The notes below the pieces were generated by a model. That model ran no database searches. It had not been told where the DNA came from and saw nothing but the letters and a program-made list of their open reading frames with translations. This document shows, piece by piece, positions 18,894-27,109 of a stretch of 64,000 nucleotides of DNA. A program made the position numbers and the translations under genes. Source of the stretch: Nitrospirota bacterium (GTDB taxonomy: Bacteria > Nitrospirota > 9FT-COMBO-42-15 > HDB-SIOI813); contig JADZCV010000025.1 in assembly GCA_020851375.1 (NCBI GenBank), positions 100,212 through 164,211 of the forward strand, written 5' to 3'. Each line of letters opens with the position of its first letter. Within the stretch, counting starts at the first letter, position 1.

Positions 18894-18914
18894 CAGAAAT
18901 CCATTAGCAGCGTA

Positions 18915-19925
18915 ATGACATCAAATAAGTTGCCATTTATTTCTGTGGTCATCCCGACATACAATATGCGAGACCTCCTGAGGGACACTGTCGAATCACT
19001 GTATAAACAATCATACCCCAAAGATCGTTATGAGATTATCGTTGTTGACAATTCGTCAACTGACGGAACGAAGGACATGATGGATTCCCTGCAAAAGAAG
19101 TCACCATGTTTGATACAATATTATATCAAAGAAAATGAAGGCCCCGGTTCCTCCAGAAACCTGGGAATTGCAAAGGTAAGAGGCACTATTATCGCATTTA
19201 CCGACAGTGACTGTGTGGCTGACACTGACTGGCTGAAAAACGGAGCAGCTAAAATGACTGATGGCATTGGAATTGTGCAGGGGAAGACTCTGCCCAACCC
19301 GTATCAAACGCTTAGCACGTTTTCAAAAACCCAGTCTGTCCCGAACGAGAATGGAATGTATCCAATGTGCAATATATTTTACCGAAAAGAGGCTCTCGAT
19401 CAGGTGGGCGGTATTTCCCCTGACTTCTGCGGATTAAACTGCTTTGGAAAACCGAGGTGGGGAGGTGAGGATACTGATCTGGCATGGAGTGTTAAAAAGC
19501 AGAGATGGGGGAGTGTCTTTGCGGATGACGTGATTATCTATCATCACATATTCCATTTGCGTCCATGGCAGGCAATATTCGGTTTTCGCAACTACCAGTT
19601 TCAGGGCCTGTTTTTTGCCGTGCCTTATCTTCTGAAAAAGCATCCGGAGTTGAGGAAACACATGTACTATAGATTCTTCCTGAGCAGGAAAAAGGCTTTA
19701 TTTGACATCTTTTTTATATCGCTGCTGTCCGGGATATTGATTCACCCGGTCTTTTTCTTCTTTTCAGTTCCCTACCTTATAGAGTTAAAAGATGTTTTTC
19801 TCGGACGCCCTTTAAAGGAATATCATCGCGGCCTTGTGGTGTTTGTTATCAGGGTCCTCAGCGATTTTATTGATTTTATACTCCTGCTCAGCGGCAGCAT
19901 CTGGAACCGCAGCATAATCCTTTGA
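18915..19925 (+). CDS. GT2 glycosyltransferase, tandem copy B
   Basis: 336 residues, paralog of the preceding gene. It has VVIPTYNMRDLL at the start, FTDSDC, then ISPDFCGLNCFGKPRWGGE, identical in both copies. The C-terminal part with hydrophobic segments is much less conserved between the two, which suggests similar donor chemistry with different acceptors or membrane contacts. It starts 22 bases after copy A. It is probably a cytoplasmic inner-membrane-associated transferase. Confidence 0.87.
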   Translation: MTSNKLPFISVVIPTYNMRDLLRDTVESLYKQSYPKDRYEIIVVDNSSTDGTKDMMDSLQKKSPCLIQYYIKENEGPGSSRNLGIAKVRGTIIAFTDSDCVADTDWLKNGAAKMTDGIGIVQGKTLPNPYQTLSTFSKTQSVPNENGMYPMCNIFYRKEALDQVGGISPDFCGLNCFGKPRWGGEDTDLAWSVKKQRWGSVFADDVIIYHHIFHLRPWQAIFGFRNYQFQGLFFAVPYLLKKHPELRKHMYYRFFLSRKKALFDIFFISLLSGILIHPVFFFFSVPYLIELKDVFLGRPLKEYHRGLVVFVIRVLSDFIDFILLLSGSIWNRSIIL

Positions 19926-19929
19926 ATTT

Positions 19930-20931
19930 ATGTTCAATAAAATGAGAAATACAATAAATAAATGCGTAATCATTTACAACAGATATCTTAAGGCGGGTAT
20001 AAAGAAAAATAGATATAAAAAAATAACAAAGATGTTTCTATCTATAATGAATTTCCTGTTTCTGAAGAAGCCTTATATTTTAATCGTTGAAACTGGAACA
20101 GTTTGCAATATAAATTGCCCGACATGTCCTACACCCAGGGATATAGTGGTAGATGCGAGAACTATTAAAAATATGGGCTTTGATGATTTCAGTAAAATAA
20201 TAGACAATTCATATAAATCATTCTCTGCTGTCCTGTTATATTGGAGCAACGAACCACTTCTAAATAAAAATATAGCCAAAATGGTTCGTTATTGTAATGA
20301 ATTAAACTTATATACATTCATTTCAACAAATGTGATGTTACTTACTGGGAATAAATTCAAAGAATTAAGCGAATCAGGTCTCGATGAATTATTAGTCTGC
20401 ATTGATGGTTTTTCTCCGGACACCTATGAACCTTTCAGAAAGGGAGCGAAATTTGAAATGGTCAAAAGAAATATAGAAAATATATGTAGAATAAAAAGAG
20501 AATTAAGAGCCGTAAACCCCTGGATAGAAATTCAATATATTGAAACAAAAGAAAACTCTAAAGAAATTACTTTATGCAGGGAATGGGCAGAAGAAATTGG
20601 GATTGACAGCTTTCGTGTGCAATCATTATACATTACAAAACATTTGAATGATTATCAAACATTACGTGAAGAATTCTACACAGAAAAAAACTGGAAAGAA
20701 CAGGATAAGAAAATATCAATGAAAGATAAAAAAGCATGCAGAAATGCTGAATCAACAGTTTGTGTTCTTGTAAACGGTCAGACTACAATTTGCTGCTATG
20801 ATATAAAAGGAACTTTTAGTTACGGTAACTTATTAGAAGATTCTTTTGAGAGTATAACCAAAAATGATAAATATACAGAAATAATCAGTAAAGGTAAAGA
20901 GCATGAATTAAGTATTTGTAAAAAGTGTTAA
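19930..20931 (+). CDS. Radical SAM/SPASM protein, AT-rich
   Basis: 333 residues. The cluster motif is CNINCPTC near residues 59-66. The position of GGEP is SNEPLLN, a change shared in part by the paralog at 24969 (YGEPFLN). The SPASM region contains CVLVNGQTTICC and the chain ends immediately after CKKC, earlier than in most relatives. Base use differs from neighbours: two hand-counted lines (20461-20520, 20641-20700) each have 17 G/C of 60, against 25 of 60 at 9841-9900, so later acquisition is likely. It is probably a glycan-tailoring enzyme of the same subfamily as 24969. Confidence 0.82.
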   Translation: MFNKMRNTINKCVIIYNRYLKAGIKKNRYKKITKMFLSIMNFLFLKKPYILIVETGTVCNINCPTCPTPRDIVVDARTIKNMGFDDFSKIIDNSYKSFSAVLLYWSNEPLLNKNIAKMVRYCNELNLYTFISTNVMLLTGNKFKELSESGLDELLVCIDGFSPDTYEPFRKGAKFEMVKRNIENICRIKRELRAVNPWIEIQYIETKENSKEITLCREWAEEIGIDSFRVQSLYITKHLNDYQTLREEFYTEKNWKEQDKKISMKDKKACRNAESTVCVLVNGQTTICCYDIKGTFSYGNLLEDSFESITKNDKYTEIISKGKEHELSICKKC

Positions 20932-20967
20932 GCAGCATAATAATAATGAACAGGATAAAGTAAAGGG

Positions 20968-22953
20968 TTGTCAATTAAAATAGCTGTAACATCCGCATTT
21001 GGCTGGCCTTATGTGCGAAGGGGGAACCGGGTTGCCTATGAACTTGCCGTCTATCTTGCCAGTCAGGGGAATGAAGTCCATTTTGTAACGACGAAACCGG
21101 GTATTCTCAGACGGGAAAAGATCATTGGGAATCTTATTATCAAATATTATCCTGTGATAGATCATCCTTTTCTCACGAGATTTAACCTTGAGTACTGGCA
21201 AACATTTGCACTGACCTGCATCAGTGCCCTTGTGAAAGAAAATTATGATCTTGTATATACATGTCTGACAATGGATGCCTGTGCTGCCGGTCTTAATAAA
21301 ACTATCAGGGGAACTCCATTTATCCCCATATTGATTACCGGTGATCCCCTGTATAGAGACGCCCGATGGGCTAAGCGGTTTTTTCGCAGGGCTATAGAAA
21401 AGGCATCCCGCCTGGTGACCATAAGTCATTTTGTTAATGAAATATTAAAGAGAGATTTCAGTCTTGAGGGGGTCATGATACCCTGTCCTGTTGATACATC
21501 AAAGTTTTATTATACCGGGAAGAAGGAGACTGGTTTCCCCAGGATTCTTTGTACTGCTACACTTCTTATGGAAAGAAAAAGAGTCCCTTTGCTCGTTAAA
21601 GCCTTTGAAAGACTCATTGATAATGTTCCTGACGCGGTTTTGCAACTTGCCGGTGAAACGACACCCGAGGTCACACGGAATCTTCTAATGTCTGTTAATT
21701 CAAAAACAAGAAAATCCATTGAAATTGTGGATATCACATCAGACGCTGTCCTTTCTTCGTTTTACAGGAGTGCAACTATTACTGTCCTGCCGTCGCTCAA
21801 CGAGGCATTTGGAATGGTGACGACAGAATCACTGGCATCTGGAACGCCGGTTGTGGGAACAAGGAGCGGTGGAACAGCAGAGATACTTGATGATCCACGT
21901 GTTGGTGTATTATTTGAGCCTGGTGACGGCCCGGAAGAACTCTGTAAAGCGCTTATAAAGGGGATAGAATTGTCAGGAAACCCGGATACACCAAGGCGGT
22001 GCAATGAACATGCGCAACGATATTCATGGAATAACCTGGGTCCTAAATATGAAGAACTGCAGGAAGGAGTCCTTGGTGAGATCAGGAAGGTGTCCGGAAC
22101 ACCCAAAAAGATTGGATCAAAAATAACAATAACCTCTTTCAAGCCAAATCAATCTTCTTTTACCAAAGGTAAGGCTGATAAGAGTGTGTTGAGTAAATTA
22201 TTTGTGGATAATCTGGATTCATTGGAGATCACGTCAAGTATTTATTACAATATTGACAGTCGTGAACCAAGATATCTTCATTTGCTGGACTGGATATTTA
22301 GCAAGGTGCGTCATCCTGATTCTGTACTCGTTATGAGTTTGGACCCATCCTTCCTGATCCTGCTCTTAAAGGAGTGTGGGATCGAAGCAAAGCAGGTTAT
22401 TACTCCCACATGGTTAGATGGTACAAACAAGACGGTCTCTTTTGGGATAGACCCGGCTACTCAAGATGAGGAGCAGATCACCGGCAGTTTTGACATCATC
22501 ATATGCGATGATCTTCTCCAGTATTGGCCAGCACCCCTTCGGGGACTTGAGGAGCTGAAGAAACGATTGAAACCTGAGGGGGTATTGCTGTTGAGCACTC
22601 ATAATGCGGCGAGTGGCGTATCCAGGCTGCGCTTATTGACAGGACAAAATGTTTATCCGTGGTTTAATGATAGCACGTTAAAAGGTTCTGCTTACAGGAA
22701 CGAAAATGGCTCAAATCTTTATAGGGAATATACCCTGGGAGAGGTGAATGACCTTGTGTCCAGAGCCGGATTTAAAATAATCGAAAAGCAGTGGATCATC
22801 GGCAATAAAAATATTGATAAAAGTGTGAATTTTGCCTCAATAGCTGTCAAGACATATATGGCTCATAAGATCTGCCATAAAATCCAACGAGTTGTGCCCC
22901 GGCTGAGAAGCCATCTCTTTGTGGCTGCAGTAAATTCGCTGGATACCCAATGA
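20968..22953 (+). CDS. GT4 glycosyltransferase fused to a pseudo-methyltransferase domain
   Basis: 661 residues, second GT4/pseudo-methyltransferase fusion. It opens FGWPYVRRGNRVAYELAVYL and has EAFGMVTTE followed by SGTPVVGTRSGGTAEI. After a linker near residues 375-400 the second domain begins (LFVDNLDSLEITS, VLVMSLDPSF, FDIIICDDLLQY, PEGVLLLSTHNAASG, LRSHLFVAAVN). The start is TTG 20968, just after AAAGGG. It is supported because the resulting MSIKIAVTS matches the MSLKIAATS start of the 14135 paralog. Motif I of the second domain is the most degenerate of the four copies. The next gene overlaps by 4 bases. Confidence 0.82.
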   Translation: MSIKIAVTSAFGWPYVRRGNRVAYELAVYLASQGNEVHFVTTKPGILRREKIIGNLIIKYYPVIDHPFLTRFNLEYWQTFALTCISALVKENYDLVYTCLTMDACAAGLNKTIRGTPFIPILITGDPLYRDARWAKRFFRRAIEKASRLVTISHFVNEILKRDFSLEGVMIPCPVDTSKFYYTGKKETGFPRILCTATLLMERKRVPLLVKAFERLIDNVPDAVLQLAGETTPEVTRNLLMSVNSKTRKSIEIVDITSDAVLSSFYRSATITVLPSLNEAFGMVTTESLASGTPVVGTRSGGTAEILDDPRVGVLFEPGDGPEELCKALIKGIELSGNPDTPRRCNEHAQRYSWNNLGPKYEELQEGVLGEIRKVSGTPKKIGSKITITSFKPNQSSFTKGKADKSVLSKLFVDNLDSLEITSSIYYNIDSREPRYLHLLDWIFSKVRHPDSVLVMSLDPSFLILLLKECGIEAKQVITPTWLDGTNKTVSFGIDPATQDEEQITGSFDIIICDDLLQYWPAPLRGLEELKKRLKPEGVLLLSTHNAASGVSRLRLLTGQNVYPWFNDSTLKGSAYRNENGSNLYREYTLGEVNDLVSRAGFKIIEKQWIIGNKNIDKSVNFASIAVKTYMAHKICHKIQRVVPRLRSHLFVAAVNSLDTQ

Positions 22954-24962
22954 AACGTCAAACATATCGCGGGCAGGAATCAACAATTGGCACTTTGTCT
23001 TCTGCAATTCAGGAACAGCAAAACATAGAGGGACGTACTCTGAGTTACTATTTGAATCATTTACCATATCCGGAGGGTGCAACCATTGTGGATGCTGGCC
23101 GCAGGTTTCATCGGTTCTTTCTCGAACAACAAGATGAGCAGATGCAGGTTTTATCAGACCATTTCGGTAACGGAAGCGTCTGTGAGTTTACGCGGTTGAT
23201 CCCTCAGGGAAAAGATTATTTCACTCTGCGACTTACAGGGAACTACTGCGCAAATCATACTAAAGGTGGGGGATGGCTATTTCATAACGAGGATAATGAA
23301 AAGCCGCATTTATGGTTACCATGCGAGCCGGTGGCCAGGAGCTATGATAAATTAGGCCGAATCGTTTCAGAAGAGTTCCTCCCAGCGGCTGAGTTTGCAG
23401 TATTGAACAATGAAATGTCTGCCATCTTCAGGATACCGGAAGATAATGTATTTATAGAGTTTGTTGTCTGGACTCTGCCATTTCATTCTAATCTGTTTGA
23501 GGAACTTAATTCCCTCTCAGCACAGGAGCTGCAGAGAATCTTCTTGTGGGGATCTCATACCATATACTCAGGGCCGGAAGACCTATATAAGAACCTTATT
23601 CATGGTGCTATTTACAAGACCGGCTTGCCATGGACTTATCCACCTGAGAGACGCCCCTATTGTGAGGTTATAGCGCAGGCGCTCTATGTCACTTTTCACA
23701 GTTTATGGAAGGCAACAGGAAAGCAAATCTACCAGCAGATGAAAACACAGCTTGTCTTTAGTGTCATTGCCCGTCAGCAGGACAATGGAGCATGGTGTCA
23801 TGGTACGTGGACCGAAGATTTTGAAGTTCATTATCGTCATCACTGCAGTGGAATCCACCTGCTTGCAGCTGATTATGATGAAACAAAAGATGTGGCAGTT
23901 GGTTCCTCACTTAAAAGAGCTGTTGATTACATGAAGAATCAATGCGATGAATTAAGTGTCGGCAAATGGTATCTTCATGACAGCCTTGAATTGAATGTGG
24001 AAAGTATGCGAAATGCTCCGGTATCGTATCAATATAGCCGGGTTCTCGGCAAATCACCATCGAACATGCTTGTTTTAAACACACACCTTGATGCCCTTGT
24101 AGCGTTTAATCGTTACGGGAAAGTATCCGGACAAAGATATTTGGAGGAAGAGATATCTTCCGGAGTAAATGCAGTTGTTGCTGTTCTTGGACTTAAACCT
24201 GCAGAAGCCCTGTACCGCATCTTGTTTAAGGCAATAGAGCTGGCCTTTCTTCCGGATGCCGAAGCAAAAACAAAGTCCTTACCTGTTCGTGCCATGAGAC
24301 GCCTGGGAAGGGAAAAGATTATCCCCATACTCCCCCGAATTAAAAGAATATTCCCAAGGCTTGTAATGCCTAATGGATATATTGATCGCAGTCTGACACT
24401 CAACGAATTCTGGTATCCTTATTTTCTTATTAATGTAATGGACCTCTTGCGCTTCCAAATGTGTTTCAGTCTCCAAATGGTGGACTCTATCATTGACAAT
24501 GCTGTTAAATTTGTTCAGCGTGTTGGCTTAGAGAAATGGTTGAATAATGAAAGGACGGCCTATGCTGTCGGTTTTTGGGCTGAGGCTATGTACCTTTATT
24601 GTCTTCATACTCCCAATAGAAGCCGTGCTGCATTAGCGGAGGCAGTGATTTCCCTTTACGATTCAAAACAAGGTATCCCTCCGAGCCTCCTGGGTTGTAA
24701 TTCTGAGTATATTTGCCTGGCCGATCAGGTTCCATGCCTGCAGACAGACAACGACAGGATTCATGTCATCAATCTTTCTACGGATCCTCACCATCTTGAA
24801 TTTATCCTCGTAAATAACACAGATGCGAAGCAGGACACTTCTATAGCCCGTGTCTACGATAAGCTGATGGTGTTCGATCATGAAGGCAGCTCAATTTCTT
24901 ATGAAAAATCCGTCACTTTACCGCCTCGGGGTTGGATGCGTCTGCTTTCCCATAACGTGTGA
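22950..24962 (+). CDS. Large protein of unknown function, possible alpha/alpha-barrel
   Basis: 670 residues, start ATG 22950 overlapping the previous stop by 4 bases. I do not recognise a family. The first ~200 residues look beta-rich. From about 210 onward the predicted character is helical, with a region QDNGAWCHGTWTEDFE at about 276-291 and then HYRHHCSG. Such aromatic/acidic/His-rich turns between helices occur in alpha/alpha-toroid enzymes such as polysaccharide lyases, glucuronyl C5-epimerases and some glycosidases. No signal peptide or membrane segment is evident. Its coupling to the GT4 fusion suggests a cytoplasmic role in glycan building or editing. That assignment is a guess. Confidence 0.6.
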   Translation: MKRQTYRGQESTIGTLSSAIQEQQNIEGRTLSYYLNHLPYPEGATIVDAGRRFHRFFLEQQDEQMQVLSDHFGNGSVCEFTRLIPQGKDYFTLRLTGNYCANHTKGGGWLFHNEDNEKPHLWLPCEPVARSYDKLGRIVSEEFLPAAEFAVLNNEMSAIFRIPEDNVFIEFVVWTLPFHSNLFEELNSLSAQELQRIFLWGSHTIYSGPEDLYKNLIHGAIYKTGLPWTYPPERRPYCEVIAQALYVTFHSLWKATGKQIYQQMKTQLVFSVIARQQDNGAWCHGTWTEDFEVHYRHHCSGIHLLAADYDETKDVAVGSSLKRAVDYMKNQCDELSVGKWYLHDSLELNVESMRNAPVSYQYSRVLGKSPSNMLVLNTHLDALVAFNRYGKVSGQRYLEEEISSGVNAVVAVLGLKPAEALYRILFKAIELAFLPDAEAKTKSLPVRAMRRLGREKIIPILPRIKRIFPRLVMPNGYIDRSLTLNEFWYPYFLINVMDLLRFQMCFSLQMVDSIIDNAVKFVQRVGLEKWLNNERTAYAVGFWAEAMYLYCLHTPNRSRAALAEAVISLYDSKQGIPPSLLGCNSEYICLADQVPCLQTDNDRIHVINLSTDPHHLEFILVNNTDAKQDTSIARVYDKLMVFDHEGSSISYEKSVTLPPRGWMRLLSHNV

Positions 24963-24968
24963 AAAAGA

Positions 24969-26003
24969 ATGAATAAAATCAGAAAAGCCATATCATTGAC
25001 AAGAAGTGGACGATTTGACTACATTTTTCAAAAAGTGTCATTCCGGCTGGGGATTGTCAAATCATTCCTCTCGAATCCTTCCATCATCATGATTGAACCT
25101 ACTAATGTCTGCAATCTTGAATGTCCCACGTGTCCTACGGGATCAGGTGTGATGAACCGGCCGAAGCGAATGATGAGCTATGATGAATTCAAAGGAATCA
25201 TTGATCAGGTCAGGGGATATGCACACAGAATTGTGCTGTGGAATTATGGGGAACCGTTTCTGAACAAAGAACTTGTACCCATGATACGCTACGCGGCCGA
25301 CAGCGGAATATTTGTAGAAACAAGCACAAATGGTGAATTCTTCAGATCGGGGGAGTTCTGCAATAGTATTGTAAAAAGCCGATTACAAAAGTTGATCGTT
25401 TGTCTTGACGGAGCAGATCAGGAAACAATAAGCAAATTCAGGAGAGGCTCTCATTTCAAAAAGATAATCGAAGGTATTAAATTAATGGCTGATGCAAAAA
25501 AAGCTCTCAAATCGGTAACCCCTGAAATAGAATTTCAGTTTATCGTGATGAAGCACAACGAACATCAGAAAGCTTATATGAAGGAACTCGCAGAAGAATT
25601 AGGAGTTGATATTTATTGTGAAAAGACTGTTGGGGTAGATTCCAGCGATCCGGACTTCCAGAACCTTGCGAAAGAGCTTTTACCCGGCGATTTGTCTCTT
25701 AGCCGTTTCGTCCGGAAAAGGGACGGGACCTTTGCTCTGAAGGGCGAGATTACAAATTATTGCTGGCGGATATTTCAAAGTGTTGTAATTAATTCAGATG
25801 GATCGGTCGTGCCGTGTTGTTATGATTTATATTCGAGACATGTTATGGGAAATGTATTCGAAGAGAGTTTGGAGAATATCTGGAGAAATAAGAGATACAA
25901 TAGATTCAGAAGGCAGTTATTGATGGACAGGAAAGCCATCTCAATGTGTAATATCTGTTCTGAGGGAAGATCAGAAATACGGAAAAGAGATGACATAAAA
26001 TGA
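24969..26003 (+). CDS. Radical SAM/SPASM protein
   Basis: 344 residues, same subfamily as 19930. The cluster motif is CNLECPTC near residues 48-55, YGEPFLN replaces GGEP, and the SPASM region has VVPCCYDLYSRHVMGN, LENIWRNKRY and finally CNIC. First of three consecutive radical SAM genes. The next starts inside its stop codon region (ATGA overlap at 26000). The absence of any short precursor-peptide gene around it makes RiPP maturation unlikely. A sugar or lipid substrate is inferred. Confidence 0.84.
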   Translation: MNKIRKAISLTRSGRFDYIFQKVSFRLGIVKSFLSNPSIIMIEPTNVCNLECPTCPTGSGVMNRPKRMMSYDEFKGIIDQVRGYAHRIVLWNYGEPFLNKELVPMIRYAADSGIFVETSTNGEFFRSGEFCNSIVKSRLQKLIVCLDGADQETISKFRRGSHFKKIIEGIKLMADAKKALKSVTPEIEFQFIVMKHNEHQKAYMKELAEELGVDIYCEKTVGVDSSDPDFQNLAKELLPGDLSLSRFVRKRDGTFALKGEITNYCWRIFQSVVINSDGSVVPCCYDLYSRHVMGNVFEESLENIWRNKRYNRFRRQLLMDRKAISMCNICSEGRSEIRKRDDIK

Positions 26004-27109
26004 TTGATAATAATAGAACAGCAGAAGATGATTTTAATAACCGGCGGGTCAGGCTCGACTGTTTTCCGAGCATGCTGGCCGTATACACGACAGATGCCTG
26101 TAATCTCCGGTGTGTAGGATGCCACTTTGGGAAAAGGGTTGCATCCAGGATTTCGATAAGCGAGCAGGGATATCAGCGTATCATTGATGCATTTCCTTTC
26201 GTAAAAACGATAGGCATAGCCGGCGCGGAAATGTTCTACGATGCCGGCAATCCCGAGGGGCATATGAAAAGGATATTCAAAGAAAGTGATAATTGTCCGC
26301 ATGTTCGATTTGTTGGCTTTACGAACGCGACATTGCTGACACCGGAAAGAATCGCCCTGATTGTTGATAAGTTTGACTGGATCGGCATATCAATTGATTC
26401 TCCCTACCCGGAGGTCTACAAGACAATCCGTGTTGGGGGGCGATTGGAGCACGTAATCACGAATATAGAGAAAATATCGGAACTGAAGAGAGAGAAGGGC
26501 CTGGGCAGGACAGATAACCCCAGAATTATTTTGAGTTCCGTCATTATGGAGTTAACCTATAAGAGTTTAAGGGAAATAGTCGAACTGGCCTGCAAAGTCG
26601 GCGCAGCGCAGTTGAATTATCTGGATCCCTGGGAAGGGACTTATGAAGAAGGGAATATTCTTCAAGACAGGGTGAAAACATTGGCATATCTTGCCAGCAG
26701 GAAAGAAGCGGATGCGCTCGCGCTGGAACTCGGCATCAGGATACAGGACAGAACGAGGAATACGATTATGTACAACATGCCGGACCTCAAAGAGCAGTTG
26801 GAGTTCCCGGCCGGTGACATTATGGGCAAATGGCCGCACTGCTGTGATGCTCCGTGGAACGAGCTGTATATCTGGCGAAATGGCGATGTAAGGATATGCT
26901 GTACATCACCAACGGTGATAGGGAATGTCAACGACAGCAGTATCCCTGAAATCTGGAATTCGCCCATAGCCAGAGAAGTCCGGAAGCGCATTTTAAATGG
27001 CAACTATGCAAAAGACTGCCAGAAGAATTGCCATAGAGGATATGTATTGCCGCTGTTTAGAAAAAAGGGCGCGATTCCATATTTCAGTAAATTATTTTCG
27101 AGAGAATAA
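26000..27109 (+). CDS. Radical SAM/SPASM protein
   Basis: 369 residues. The cluster motif is CNLRCVGC near residues 32-39. The usual GGEP is replaced by AGAEMFYDAG. The C-terminal SPASM-like part has HCCDAPWNELYIWRNGDVRICC, GNVNDSSIPEIWN and CQKNCHRG. The opening MIDNNRTAEDDFNNR has no membrane segment. It overlaps the preceding gene by 4 bases and is followed directly by the next radical SAM gene. Substrate unknown. Altered SAM-contact residues suggest this is a distinct subfamily from 24969. Confidence 0.83.
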   Translation: MIDNNRTAEDDFNNRRVRLDCFPSMLAVYTTDACNLRCVGCHFGKRVASRISISEQGYQRIIDAFPFVKTIGIAGAEMFYDAGNPEGHMKRIFKESDNCPHVRFVGFTNATLLTPERIALIVDKFDWIGISIDSPYPEVYKTIRVGGRLEHVITNIEKISELKREKGLGRTDNPRIILSSVIMELTYKSLREIVELACKVGAAQLNYLDPWEGTYEEGNILQDRVKTLAYLASRKEADALALELGIRIQDRTRNTIMYNMPDLKEQLEFPAGDIMGKWPHCCDAPWNELYIWRNGDVRICCTSPTVIGNVNDSSIPEIWNSPIAREVRKRILNGNYAKDCQKNCHRGYVLPLFRKKGAIPYFSKLFSRE

